Assembly: GCA_947428935.1 (NCBI GenBank)
Contig: CANENS010000003.1
Location: 30,107 to 94,106 of the forward strand
Length of the DNA: 64,000 nt
Source of the DNA: an uncultured Candidatus Saccharibacteria bacterium
GTDB taxonomy: Bacteria > Patescibacteriota > Saccharimonadia > Saccharimonadales > Saccharimonadaceae
Reading direction: 5' to 3'
Shown one piece after another: positions 34,680-44,714 of this stretch. Position 1 is the first letter of the stretch, and each line of letters begins with the position of its first letter. A program made the position numbers and the translations under genes. The notes under the pieces are model-generated. The model saw only the letters and a program-made list of their open reading frames with translations. It made no database searches and was not told the DNA's origin.

Positions 34680-37600
34680 ATGGGTGAAGAAAATATGGAT
34701 AAGCAAGAACCAACCGTAGAAAAAACCAAAAAACGCAGTAAACTCTTCGATAAACGTATGAAGCAGTGGCAGGAAAAGCTGCTCGACCTTTCCAAACGCA
34801 ACCGCATGCTTAGCTTTCGACCGCGCAAATCCTCGTCTCTGCGCGTCGAAGAAGATTTTGCGGAAATACCACAGCGCTTGATTGTCGATAACGAAGAATT
34901 GACTTACGGAATCAATGAGGCATATGAAGAAGATGGCCAGTATGATGCAGAAGATTTGACTGCCGAATACGAAGAAGCCAAACAGCGCGCCAAAGTTTTG
35001 AAAAACATTGCTAAAAAAATTCGACTCGCCGACGAAGAATATGGTTATAATATCGGATATCTCGCCTACGGTTTTCTCGAATGGAGCGAAAGAGATGATT
35101 CGACGATCAAACTTAAATCACCCATTATTCTGATCCCAATCACGATTGAACAAGCCGATCGTTTCAGCGATTATAAGGTTAGCTATAAGGAAGCCGAAGA
35201 CGTCCAGATTAACCCCACGATCCTAGAAAAACTACGCACAGATTTCGGCATGACCATCAACGACCTTGAACAACTCGACCTGACCGAACCAGCCAATTTT
35301 CAAAAAGCACTACAACTGTTTGAGAAGCAAATTAAGGCTCAAGCTGGCTGGAAAATCGAGCGCGAAATGTGGATTGATACCTTCAATTTCCAAAACATGG
35401 TCATCCTTAACGACCTAAAGGTGAACGGCTCATTGGTGAGCGAAAATGCTTTTGCCGATACTCTGGCCGAGAACAAACCACTTGCGCTCGAGAATGAAAG
35501 CGAGATTGACCTCGACCACATCAAATCCGAAAACAAAATCCAAATTCTCGACGCTGATTCTAGCCAAGAAGAAGCAATTTATCGTGCGCACAAAGGCGAA
35601 AGCTTCGTCATTCAAGGCCCTCCGGGGACCGGTAAATCCCAAACTATCACTAACATCATCGCCGGCGCGCTCTATGACCGCAAAAGTGTGCTCTTCGTTT
35701 CCGAAAAACAAGCCGCACTCGACGTAGTGTACGAAAAACTGCGGCGCGCCAATCTCGAAGTTTTTTGTCTCAAAATGCACAACGCCAAGCAGACCAAAAG
35801 TAATATTCGAGAGCAGCTACAAGCTTCGATGGACTTAGCTCAGCAAAAAGTCCGCATTGCTGAAGAAGAAATGCAGATTTATCATCGCCTTGATCAAGCC
35901 AAACTCAAGCTCAACGAATACGATACACGTTTACATGCGCCAATCGCTCCGATCAACCGCACGCCGTACTGGATTTTTGGCCGTTATCAGGAAGTCATGG
36001 ATGCGCCAGAGCTTAATCACAAACTACCACTCCTTGATTTCGACCAAACTCAAAATCTGCTCGCCGATTTTGAAGATTATCTCGAAACCTTCCTGCTCCA
36101 CACCGGCGAATTTTTCGAAAACGGCTGGAATTATTATAACGGCAAACTACACGATCAAGCCATTTCCGAAGCCGAGGCAAAAGCCAACGCGGCACTTGAT
36201 TGTTATGAAAAACTCGAAGAATGTCTGCAAAGACTCAAAGATTACGCGATGAAAAAAGAGCTAGACTTTGCAAAAATCGCCGCTGCCGCCGAAAGTCTCA
36301 ATAATTTATATAGCAATCAGGCAGAACTAATTTGGATCGAAGAAGCATGGTCCAAACTCAAAAATGACGATCTAGAGCAATTGCAAAATTCTCTACAGTC
36401 ACTCACGCAAGCCATGCAAACCTATAATGAAACACTGGCTGAATTAAATCAAACTCGTAACGACAAAGCAGGCCTCGAGCAAAAACTTCAAGAGCAATTA
36501 TCGAGCGATGCACCAAAAAGCTTAATTAGTTTTCGCAAAATCGCTCAAAGGTTCGAGAATAATTATACTAACTTTTTCAAAAGGCTGGGCAAAGCCTATC
36601 ATAGCGATTTAGCCAAGCTGCTCGATATTATTGAAGCTCCCAAGATCAAGTATCGCTCCGCTCGGAGCTTACTGCAAGACATCGTTAAATTCGAAGACGC
36701 TAAAAAACAAATTTCCAAATTGAGCACTAACCTCAAGAAGCATTTCACTGTCATCCAAAAATCCCTTAATGCTCAGCCTCAAGAATTACCAAAATTCGCA
36801 CAGAAAATCACCGAGCAATTAAACATAACTATCGATACGACTAAATACGATGCAGAAAATATCGCAGCGATCGCCGCAGAAGTGGCACTCTATCAACAAA
36901 CCCTGCATATTCTGCGCGACCAACTCGACCTCGAGCAACAAATGCTTACAGACTTTTGCGCCAAGTTGCACGGCTCGCAAACTCTGATTTGCGCTATAAG
37001 TATCGTACGCTTCGCCGAAGAACTGACGCAAAAGATCGCTGCTTGCACCGAACTGCAAAATCCCTACGCTCAAAAACCGGAAGATAATGAGAACTCGCAT
37101 CTGCAAAAATACCAGAGTCTTCTAACCTGGGTAAAGATGGCGCAGAATTTCGACTGGACGGCCTCACTGCGCTTCGAACGTCACCAAGCCATTCGTAAAA
37201 AATTGGTTGAAGAATATCAAATCGCAGAAGTATTGTCGGAAATCGAAAGGCGTTCGATCCCCACCACAGACGTTATTCCGGCTCTACGTAAAAATATTTA
37301 CCTGCAGCTGCTCGAAAAAGCCGAGTTTCGCGAACAATACATCGCAACCTACAACCGCGACATGCACGATCGCACCATTATGGATTTTCGCGAATACGAC
37401 AAACGCCAAAACGAGCTAGCCGCCGCCAGAGTTCGTTCTAAACTAATTCAGAATATGCCGGATTTCTCTGGTTTCAACTCTGGCGTACTCGAAAGAGGCG
37501 ATAGTGAAATCGCCACTTTGAAGCGCGAAGTCAAGAAACGTTCCCGCCTTATGCCGACGCGCAAATTAATCGCCAAAATCCCGGTAATTCTACCCAAACT

Positions 37601-39266
37601 AAAACCTTGTATCATGATGAGCCCGATCACGGTCAGCTCCTATTTCGCCTCCAACCCCGAGCTTAAATTCGACCTAGTGATTTTCGACGAGGCTTCTCAA
37701 GTCAAAACCGAAACCGCCATCACCGCCATTATGCGCGCTAAGCAGCTGATCGTAGCGGGAGATTCGAAGCAAATGCCACCAACCAACTTCTTTAACGCCG
37801 CCAGCAACGAAGACGAAGACGATGAGGAATTGGAAGAAATCGCCGGGTTAGATTCAGTACTGGACGAGCTCAGCGTTTCTATGCCGCAAGTCTATCTGAA
37901 ATGGCATTATCGCAGCCGCGACGAATCCCTGATCGACTTCTCTAACAAACGTTTTTACGAAAAAAGACTCTATACCTTCCCTTCGATCTACGCCAAACAT
38001 AGCGATTTAGGGCTTAACTATCAATTCGTGGAAGGCGGAATCTGGGAGAATCGCTCCGGCAACCAAATCGAGGCCGAGAAAATCGCACAATTAGTTCTCG
38101 AGCACATCGAAAAATGCCCCGAAAAAAGCCTCGGTATCGTTGCGTTTGGCAAGTCGCAAGCCACCGCAATTGAAGACGCGGTCTCAAAAATGCGCGACAC
38201 CTATCCGAAATTCGAGCACTTCTTTAGTAACGAACAAGACGAACCATTCTTTATCAAAAACCTCGAAAACGTCCAGGGAGACGAACGCGATAAAATCATC
38301 CTCAGCGTCGGCTACGGCAAAGGCGCCGACGGAAAATTCGCTATGCGCTTTGGCCCTCTCTCCTTATCCGGCGGCGAAAGAAGGCTCAACGTTGCCATTT
38401 CGCGCGCCAAAGAACAGATGATCGTGGTTTCTTCCTTCCATGCTAACGAAATCCGCGACGAAGAGAAAAACGAAAACCGTAAACTGCTGAAAGATTTTCT
38501 AGAGTTCGCCGAGCACGGCGAAATGGAACTGGTAGTTGGTGACGAATTGGAGGACGATGATATTTGCTTCGACTCCGATTTCGAAAAAGCCGTTTATAAT
38601 TTTATCATCAGCAAAGGTTACCAAACCAAAACCCAAGTTGGCGTTTCCGGCTACAAAATCGACATGGCAATCATCGACCCCAAAGACAGCGGTCACTATC
38701 TGCTCGCGATCGAATGTGACGGCGCCGCTTATCACAGCTCCCGGACTGCGCGCGACCGCGACCGACTGCGCCAAGACGTGCTCGAAGGCATGGGATGGAA
38801 CTTTCACCGTATTTGGTCGACCGACTGGTTCTATAATCGCAAAGAAGAAGAACGCAAACTCTGCGATGCTATCGCCGCGGCCATTTCCGGAAAAAGAGTC
38901 ACGCGCCCACAAATCGTCACCAAAACCCATATCAAAACCGAAACCTTCGATCCGAACACCAACGTAATCAAAAAGCTAAATCAACTGCGCAAAAATAACC
39001 ACCGTCGCGTAATACTAGCCGGCTCCTACGATCATCTCTATTACGACTGCGAAAGCCAAGAGGTCTGGAACCAAGCCTTTGAAATCGCCCTCGACAGCAA
39101 CTTCGACGGCAAAACCCGCGACGAACTCTCGCGCTTCGTCACCACCAACTTCCTCCACCGCGACCGTCTCACCACCCGACTCAAAGTTTTCACCAATGCT
39201 GCCATCGACCAGTTGGTCAAAAAAGGTAAAATTCGCGAGGTCCAAGGCTCACTCATGCACACCTAA
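34680..39266 (+). CDS. Giant SF1 helicase-nuclease (DUF4011 type)
   Basis: 1528 residues. An N-terminal DUF4011-like part (WQEKLLDLSKRNRMLSFRPR) precedes Walker A IQGPPGTGKSQTITNI (about 313). A coiled-coil insert of several hundred residues follows, then Walker B LVIFDEASQV (about 1001), GDSKQMPP, QGDERDKIILSVGYG and LNVAISRAKEQMIVVS of UvrD/Upf1-like helicases. The end (about 1300-1430) is a PD-(D/E)XK-like nuclease: EKAVYNFIISKGYQ, YKIDMAI, LAIECDGAAYH, then RQDVLEGMGW as in MTES_1575-like domains. Such proteins unwind and cut nucleic acid and often lie in defence islands; this role is inference. The start could also be ATG 34695, which has GGTGAAG before it. Confidence 0.85.
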   Translation: MGEENMDKQEPTVEKTKKRSKLFDKRMKQWQEKLLDLSKRNRMLSFRPRKSSSLRVEEDFAEIPQRLIVDNEELTYGINEAYEEDGQYDAEDLTAEYEEAKQRAKVLKNIAKKIRLADEEYGYNIGYLAYGFLEWSERDDSTIKLKSPIILIPITIEQADRFSDYKVSYKEAEDVQINPTILEKLRTDFGMTINDLEQLDLTEPANFQKALQLFEKQIKAQAGWKIEREMWIDTFNFQNMVILNDLKVNGSLVSENAFADTLAENKPLALENESEIDLDHIKSENKIQILDADSSQEEAIYRAHKGESFVIQGPPGTGKSQTITNIIAGALYDRKSVLFVSEKQAALDVVYEKLRRANLEVFCLKMHNAKQTKSNIREQLQASMDLAQQKVRIAEEEMQIYHRLDQAKLKLNEYDTRLHAPIAPINRTPYWIFGRYQEVMDAPELNHKLPLLDFDQTQNLLADFEDYLETFLLHTGEFFENGWNYYNGKLHDQAISEAEAKANAALDCYEKLEECLQRLKDYAMKKELDFAKIAAAAESLNNLYSNQAELIWIEEAWSKLKNDDLEQLQNSLQSLTQAMQTYNETLAELNQTRNDKAGLEQKLQEQLSSDAPKSLISFRKIAQRFENNYTNFFKRLGKAYHSDLAKLLDIIEAPKIKYRSARSLLQDIVKFEDAKKQISKLSTNLKKHFTVIQKSLNAQPQELPKFAQKITEQLNITIDTTKYDAENIAAIAAEVALYQQTLHILRDQLDLEQQMLTDFCAKLHGSQTLICAISIVRFAEELTQKIAACTELQNPYAQKPEDNENSHLQKYQSLLTWVKMAQNFDWTASLRFERHQAIRKKLVEEYQIAEVLSEIERRSIPTTDVIPALRKNIYLQLLEKAEFREQYIATYNRDMHDRTIMDFREYDKRQNELAAARVRSKLIQNMPDFSGFNSGVLERGDSEIATLKREVKKRSRLMPTRKLIAKIPVILPKLKPCIMMSPITVSSYFASNPELKFDLVIFDEASQVKTETAITAIMRAKQLIVAGDSKQMPPTNFFNAASNEDEDDEELEEIAGLDSVLDELSVSMPQVYLKWHYRSRDESLIDFSNKRFYEKRLYTFPSIYAKHSDLGLNYQFVEGGIWENRSGNQIEAEKIAQLVLEHIEKCPEKSLGIVAFGKSQATAIEDAVSKMRDTYPKFEHFFSNEQDEPFFIKNLENVQGDERDKIILSVGYGKGADGKFAMRFGPLSLSGGERRLNVAISRAKEQMIVVSSFHANEIRDEEKNENRKLLKDFLEFAEHGEMELVVGDELEDDDICFDSDFEKAVYNFIISKGYQTKTQVGVSGYKIDMAIIDPKDSGHYLLAIECDGAAYHSSRTARDRDRLRQDVLEGMGWNFHRIWSTDWFYNRKEEERKLCDAIAAAISGKRVTRPQIVTKTHIKTETFDPNTNVIKKLNQLRKNNHRRVILAGSYDHLYYDCESQEVWNQAFEIALDSNFDGKTRDELSRFVTTNFLHRDRLTTRLKVFTNAAIDQLVKKGKIREVQGSLMHT

Positions 39267-39289
39267 ATTATCAACATTTTTAATAAGCA

Positions 39290-39404
39290 TCGGCTTTATT
39301 AACCCAAAACCGCTTTCTTCTACCCCTGGAATTTCATAGTTGAACTTGTACATGGTATACAAGTTAGAATAAAAAGGACATAGACTGACAGAGGTAAGCT
39401 TAAA
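39290..39404 (-). repeat. Composite two-palindrome element, copy 10
   Basis: TTTATTAACCC, TTCTACCCCTGGAATTT, AACTTGTAC-ATGGT-ATACAAGTT (39343-39365), then ACAGAGGTAAGCTTAAA leading into a hairpin array. Same order, reversed, as at 50926. Confidence 0.75.
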
Positions 39405-39560
39405 CATTTCATTTCTCAAATCAACAAAAGGTGTCAAAATGAGAAATGAAATGAGGGTTTTGTTCCTCAAATCAACAAAAAATGTCGAAATGAGAAATGG
39501 AGAGTGCTATTCATTTCCAAAAACTACCAATTTTGCAAGATTGGGAAGTGAGATTACAGC
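39405..39560. repeat. Hairpin array 1
   Basis: About three units of 45-55 bases, each opening with CATTTCTCAAAT or like and closing with GAGAAATG or like, around a variable centre (CAACAAAAGGTGTC, CAACAAAAAATGTC). Located between two convergent helicase genes. Confidence 0.6.
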
Positions 39561-39708
39561 TCGATTTCTCAAAGGGTTTGTCGAATTTCAAAATATCAAA
39601 ATAGAAAAAATAAACACGCTGCACAATTTTAAACATAAACTGAACAAATATATTGATAATCAAACAAAAATTCCCCCGCTCAATTCCTCGAGCGAGGGTA
39701 AAATTTCG

Positions 39709-42129
39709 TTAGCTGCCAGAATCTTCGACTTCGGCCAAATCAGTCTTCTCGGCCTCGTCCGAATGGAAATCTTCTTTCGGTGGCAAAGCTACAGATTGAT
39801 AAGTGTACATTACAAGCATTTTAGCTTTCGAATAAAGTTTGAAGAACTTTTTGAATGTCTGTGTGCTCGGCAGATTAGGGTTAGCGTTAACCTCTTTCTG
39901 CGTTAAAACCCTTCCCTGTAGCTCAAATTCCTGACGCATAGATTCTAGCGCTTGTTCTGCCGTCGTCCAGAAACGACGGCTAGGGACTACACCAATCATT
40001 ATGAGTGCATTGGTATATCCGCCAAAATGCATCGCATACCAAGCGCCGCTCGGCAAATCAGGATTGGAGCTGACTTCCTTTGTCGTAGGTGGTCGTCCCA
40101 ATTCTTTCGCATAATTCGCCAATTTTTGCAATCCTTCTTTTTCTTTCTTTTCCTCTTCTAGTTTAGGATCAAACTGCGAACCTGCTTCTTTCAGAGCGAT
40201 ACTATATTTGCCAAATCTTACCTTATACCAATCACTGCTCGGCAGATTAGGGTTAGTGTCAACCTCCCTTTTTGTTGGTGGACGACCTAATTCATTCATA
40301 TATTCAGCCAAACCTCTCAAGCCATCTTCTTTTGTTCCGTCCCATTTTTTGTGCTCAAGATTAGGCTTTAACTCTATTTCTTTCAAAGCATTATTATAGC
40401 TACCGCACTGTTTTTTATACCACGCGACACTTGGCAGATTTGGATTAGCATTGAGCTCTTCTATTGTTGGTGAATGGCCTAATTCCTTCGCGTACTCCGC
40501 TAAGCCATTCATGCCTTCTTCCCTTGTTCCACTCCATTCTTCCCGTTTAAAATCAATCTTAAAGCCTATCTTCCTCAGGGCGTTATTGTAGCTACCGCAA
40601 TGTCTCCTATACCACATATCACTAGGTAAATCAGGATTAGCATTAACTTCCTTTATTGTCGGTGGGCGTCCTAGTTTCTCCGCATACGATGCTAAAGCCG
40701 CAAATCCTTCTTCTTCTGTTCCTTGCCAATGTGCCTGCGTCGTCGCATTCGCCAAAATCTCCTCAATATCAATTTCCCTTTCATGGAATTTGATTTTCGG
40801 GATATCAAGCAAGAAATGCGCCAAAGGTCCACCTGGTCCTCCAGTACCGCCCCCACCATGCGTCCATTTGCTCGCCGCATCTTGATATTCCTTCCAGCGC
40901 TCACACAACATCTTATAACGCTTAGCGTTATTGACGAAATCGAGGACGAAGACCGTATCCTTGTCCTCCTCGCGCCGCGTCCCGCGTCCGAGCTGCTGCT
41001 CATAAACATTCCTCGACGCCGTATTACGCAAGAAAACCAGCATATTCAGCGATGGCAAGTCTACGCCTTCATTCAGCTTTTGCACCGACGTCACAGCTTC
41101 GATTTCGCCCCGCTCCAACCGCTCGAGGATTTTTGTCACTTCCTCCATCGATTGGTTCGCATGCACTACCGCCGCCTTGTCGCGACCATAAATCGTCGCA
41201 ATACGCCGCGCATGGGTAACGGTCCGGCAATAAATCGCCATCTTCGGCTTCTCCAGCCCAAACTCTTTCGCTCGCTGCTTAATAATTCGCACAATTTCCT
41301 CATCTCGCAAAGAAATAAAAACCTGCCGATTCAGCTGCGAAACGGTATAAGTTTCGTTCTCATCGAGAAATTGCTGTAAGCCTTCTGCAATGTCGTCGAG
41401 TACCATTTTGTACCGAATACTAGCAAGCCAGCCCTCGAACAAACCGTGATCTATGTCCATATTATAAACCACATCGCCGAGCAACTCCTCAATCTTCTTC
41501 CCATCCATGCGGAAAGGCGTCGCGGTCATGCCGAGCTGAAATTTCGGCTTGAAATAGCGAACCGTGGGCGCGAAAGTCTTCGCCTGCGCGTGATGAGCCT
41601 CGTCGATCAGAATATAATCGAACTCATCCGGCGCGAACTGCTTCCGTCGCCGATTCATAGTTTGGAAACTCGCAAACAGGAAAGTAGGCTTTTTCAGCGT
41701 ATCATCCGCTTCGATTTTATTCGCATAAGTCATGAAAAATCCATAACTATAACGCGGTCCAAAATATGCTTCGAACTTCTGCCGCGTCCCCGCCAGAATC
41801 TCCCCATTATGACAAAGGTAGAGCACGCGACTCTCCGGATGCTCAAGCAAAAATTGCTCGACATCCAGCGCCGCCGTAATCGTCTTGCCGAGTCCACAAG
41901 CCATGACCATAATCCCCCGGTCAATTCCCTGCGCGCGCATCTCGGTCAACTTGGCCAAACAATCTGTTTGATAAGGCCGCGCTGCGTAAGCCTTCTTCAT
42001 TGATGCATCCAGCGTGACCGAATCGCCCGACTTTTTCGCCGGCTTTTGACAACTTCGATCCAAAACCCAACCTGAATCAGTTTGACAAGCTAACGTATTC
42101 TCTGTCATTACAATACTAGTTTCGTTCAT
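39709..42129 (-). CDS. SF2 helicase with C-terminal homing-endonuclease-associated repeats
   Basis: 806 residues. The helicase core has RPYQTDCLAKL, a modified Walker A MVMACGLGKT, DEAH as LIDEAHHA, GMTATPFRMDG and motif VI QQLGRGTRR. From about residue 480 on there are five repeats of about 60 residues with the pattern LGRPPT..EVNANP.LPS..WY....GSYNNALR, the HNH/homing-endonuclease-associated repeat thought to bind DNA. No nuclease motif is visible. A GGGGGATTT ribosome site precedes the ATG. It starts 12 bases after the small repeat gene, so the two form an operon. Confidence 0.85.
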   Translation of the reverse strand: MNETSIVMTENTLACQTDSGWVLDRSCQKPAKKSGDSVTLDASMKKAYAARPYQTDCLAKLTEMRAQGIDRGIMVMACGLGKTITAALDVEQFLLEHPESRVLYLCHNGEILAGTRQKFEAYFGPRYSYGFFMTYANKIEADDTLKKPTFLFASFQTMNRRRKQFAPDEFDYILIDEAHHAQAKTFAPTVRYFKPKFQLGMTATPFRMDGKKIEELLGDVVYNMDIDHGLFEGWLASIRYKMVLDDIAEGLQQFLDENETYTVSQLNRQVFISLRDEEIVRIIKQRAKEFGLEKPKMAIYCRTVTHARRIATIYGRDKAAVVHANQSMEEVTKILERLERGEIEAVTSVQKLNEGVDLPSLNMLVFLRNTASRNVYEQQLGRGTRREEDKDTVFVLDFVNNAKRYKMLCERWKEYQDAASKWTHGGGGTGGPGGPLAHFLLDIPKIKFHEREIDIEEILANATTQAHWQGTEEEGFAALASYAEKLGRPPTIKEVNANPDLPSDMWYRRHCGSYNNALRKIGFKIDFKREEWSGTREEGMNGLAEYAKELGHSPTIEELNANPNLPSVAWYKKQCGSYNNALKEIELKPNLEHKKWDGTKEDGLRGLAEYMNELGRPPTKREVDTNPNLPSSDWYKVRFGKYSIALKEAGSQFDPKLEEEKKEKEGLQKLANYAKELGRPPTTKEVSSNPDLPSGAWYAMHFGGYTNALIMIGVVPSRRFWTTAEQALESMRQEFELQGRVLTQKEVNANPNLPSTQTFKKFFKLYSKAKMLVMYTYQSVALPPKEDFHSDEAEKTDLAEVEDSGS

Positions 42130-42141
42130 AAATCCCCCTTT

Positions 42142-42819
42142 CTAAACACGAGAACGTTTCGCAGTATACACCTTAAGCTCTTCCAGAAATTTACTCCATT
42201 TACCAAACCGCTTAGTCAAATAAGCCGAGCTCGGCAAATTCGGATCCTGATCGACATCTATATATCGCAGCTCCGATTCGATCAGGCACTGTTTTTTATA
42301 CAGCATTTCCAAAATCTCTTCGTCGCTATAACGCTTCCACCGGCCTTTCGAATTATGATTAAACGCAGGCGACATTACAATAGCTCTCTGCAATCCAGCC
42401 AATTTCAAGGCTCGCGACCAAGCAAAAAAGCACTTCATATACATGAAGTAATGCGGCATCTTCGGGTCAATCTTGACATCGAGTACCCGCGGAGAACGAT
42501 CCATCTCTCTAGCTTTTCCTTGCAAACAAAAAAGCAAATACTCACAAATCGACTCCTGCGTCAATCCGATCGGCAAATTTCGGTAATATGCGCCGGTTGC
42601 GGCCAAGCCCAAAGCTCGACGAAATCCGCCAAAACGAGTTGAATAATACACACTACTCTTCAATCCTGGGTCCTGATCGACATCGTTCATGTTCAAAGCG
42701 CGACCACACTCGAGATACTTCGCATGCAAAGCGCGCAAATCTTGCATATCCTGACCTGTCAACCACAGCTCATACTTAAAATCAAAATTAGCCAAATCTT
42801 TTTTCCAAATACTACTCAT
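42142..42819 (-). CDS. Homing-endonuclease-associated repeat protein
   Basis: 225 residues with three worn copies of the same repeat as its downstream helicase partner: MNDVDQDPGLKSSVYYSTRF, KIDPKMPHYFMYMKCFFAW and YIDVDQDPNLPSSAYLTKRF. No catalytic motif seen. Strong ribosome site AAGGGGGAACT. Probably a DNA-binding or targeting subunit for the helicase; this is inference from operon order and shared repeats. Confidence 0.75.
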   Translation of the reverse strand: MSSIWKKDLANFDFKYELWLTGQDMQDLRALHAKYLECGRALNMNDVDQDPGLKSSVYYSTRFGGFRRALGLAATGAYYRNLPIGLTQESICEYLLFCLQGKAREMDRSPRVLDVKIDPKMPHYFMYMKCFFAWSRALKLAGLQRAIVMSPAFNHNSKGRWKRYSDEEILEMLYKKQCLIESELRYIDVDQDPNLPSSAYLTKRFGKWSKFLEELKVYTAKRSRV

Positions 42820-43147
42820 AGTTCCCCCTTTTCTAGTGAATATTCAGCAACTAACTCTTAAAGTGCAGTGCATTATACTCTGTATAATGCTGATGTTTTG
42901 GTAACAAAAACATCACGCAATTGACAACATATCCAAATATATGCGTCAAATTCTGGAGGTCAGATCGCTCATTTTCTCAAGTCACAATCCGCCTTTACTT
43001 CCATTTTAGCATACATCATAACTTTTGTCAAGCTCACGATCGCATGGTTAAATCATTATCCGGGCTTCATTCCCCAGGGATGTTGATTTTCGAACGAATG
43101 TTTTTAGAATTTTTTTTACGCTTATATATTAATTACCGTCTAGCTAG

Positions 43148-43327
43148 GCAGCGGAGGGGGAAGCCGTTCCAGCGAGCGTTGCTGCCGGACGGGCGGACGC
43201 CAGACGCATAGAAGTAGAGGCTATATGCACTACTAACATTAGAAGAACTAGCTCGCGATGATCGTCCGTAGCCGTTGAGGCCAGAGTACCCTAAACGACC
43301 GTTATTGATATCGACGTCCCCGCTGCG
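43148..43327 (-). repeat. VR-like FISUMP cassette 17
   Basis: 180 bp, RSGDVDINNGRLGYSG through GYGRSSRASSSN to GFPLRCLARR-stop. Close to the consensus; variable codons are nearly all NNC or NNT. Confidence 0.88.
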
Positions 43328-43334
43328 AAAAGGC

Positions 43335-43384
43335 TAGGAGATGAGTAAAAAGAAAACTTGTTTTCTTTTTCGAGGCGACGACGG
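43335..43384 (-). repeat. Hairpin element of the GGCGTCG family, diverged copy
   Basis: AGGAGATGAG, the stem AAAAAGAAAAC/GTTTTCTTTTT, then GAGGCGACGACGG. Directly abuts cassette 17's 5' side. Confidence 0.45.
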
Positions 43385-43417
43385 CTTTTCTGGCTTTCTG
43401 AAAGAAAGACAGAACGA

Positions 43418-43498
43418 TTTAGGCTTTATTGACCGAAAATCCCGCCATTTTTACAGAAGTAAAAATGAGTTGAACTTGTACAACCTGTACAAGTTCAA
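43418..43498 (-). repeat. Composite two-palindrome element, copy 11
   Basis: GGCTTTATTGACC, ATTTTTACAGAAGTAAAAAT, then AACTTGTAC-AACCT-GTACAAGTT at 43473-43495. Confidence 0.85.
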
Positions 43499-43718
43499 AT
43501 AAACACAAACTTAACCATCATTGAGGAGCCAAGAAAGGGCTAAAAATTAAAATCATCCGTAGTTTTCTCTCTGGGAGAACAGGTGCATAGATACACAAAA
43601 AATAGTATTAAACCTAAATATACACAAAATCCAAATTAGCCAAAAAACAGGCGAAATATCCAAAAATACATTTGACAAAATATCAAATCTGAAGTCGCAA
43701 ACATCAACAAGAATACTT

Positions 43719-43745
43719 AAAAAAGGCCGCTCTGTATAGAACGAC
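43719..43745 (-). terminator. Terminator of an unexplained transcript
   Basis: On the minus strand AAGGTCG pairs with CGGCCTT around a 10-base loop, followed by TTTTTT. Confidence 0.5.
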
Positions 43746-44384
43746 CTTAAAATGATAAAAGAGTGATACTGGCCGACCATAGATTTTCCTAATCAGTCGG
43801 TTAAAACACATACCCGAAGCACTACGAGTTGATAAGCACACCGGATATAGAGCACCGCACCGCCACAAGCAACAACATCCGAGATACGCCAATAGCGACG
43901 CGGCCAAAAAAATCGTGTAGTGTTACCATATAGCCGTATATGCCTGACTAGCTACAATCGCAAAGCTAGTACGCATATAGGTGCAGTCTGAAACAAAACG
44001 AATGTAGATTTTGATAATACTTCCACCCAACGCTCCCCGTCGAGTGGTAGCGTCCCCCATCAAAACATCAATCCTTCTATTAATGATATTCATTGAAAAT
44101 TACCCAGGATCTGCCCGAATCGGTGGCGTTCTTACCATCACAAATCACCCCTTTCTTAAGGAACAAAATAGTGAAATCTAGCAAATTGGCGCCCGCAATC
44201 CTCGCCCAACGTACAAATCTCGGCTAAGAGAACACATAGGACAGTCATTTCCGCATGAACGTAAACAAAGCAAACCGAGAATCCATCGTCAAACAAAAAT
44301 CGCGAAAAAGGACTAGAAGTCACTAAACAAAAAGCTACAGCACTCTATGCAACTCGAGTTATAAAAGAGTACAATATGATTATA
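43746..44384 (-). ncRNA. Candidate noncoding or short-peptide transcript
   Basis: A good promoter on the minus strand (TTGATT at 44401-44406, 16-base spacer, TATAAT at 44379-44384) reads into about 640 bases without a convincing gene, ending at the terminator at 43719. Inside, AAGGGGTGATTTGTG precedes a 12-codon frame (MVRTPPIRADPG), and a 56-codon frame begins at 44093. It does not show RNase P, tmRNA or SRP RNA signatures that I can recognise. The call is tentative. Confidence 0.35.
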
Positions 44385-44702
44385 CCTCAAGACTTACAGA
44401 AAATCAACCCCTTTTTCCCCTAATTTTTAGATAAAAAGACATTTTGACGCATTTTAAGCCCGTTTTTAGAGCTTTTTGGCTCAAAAGGCTTATGTATACC
44501 ACATGGAGATGAGAAAGCCATTCTGAGCGATTTTGGAGCCTTCTAGGACCATTTTAGAATACAAGCATAAGCCCATACGGCCGCCGCTAACACGTTTCAA
44601 ACCCCAAAGAGCCATCATACCCCACTATTAACCCCAAATCGCAAACATAAGTTCCTACGGCACTTTACAGACAAAACCCCGAGAAAACAACGGTTTTTAT
44701 GC
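44385..44702. other. Intergenic stretch, nothing recognised
   Basis: Apart from the minus-strand -35 box at 44401 there is only AT-rich sequence with several GGCTTATG-like words. No frame or clear hairpin seen. Confidence 0.4.
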
Positions 44703-44708
44703 TATAAT
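44703..44708 (+). promoter_or_regulatory. -10 box, leaderless FemAB-like gene
   Basis: TATAAT six bases before the ATG at 44715. Confidence 0.65.
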
Positions 44709-44714
44709 GGAGCT

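Noticed and set aside
34511..34828. 105-codon minus-strand frame
   Set aside because: Starts inside the large helicase gene and runs into a palindrome; no support.
43553..43907. Two short minus-strand frames (75 and 67 codons)
   Set aside because: They run across the hairpin terminator, lack ribosome sites and show no protein-like composition.
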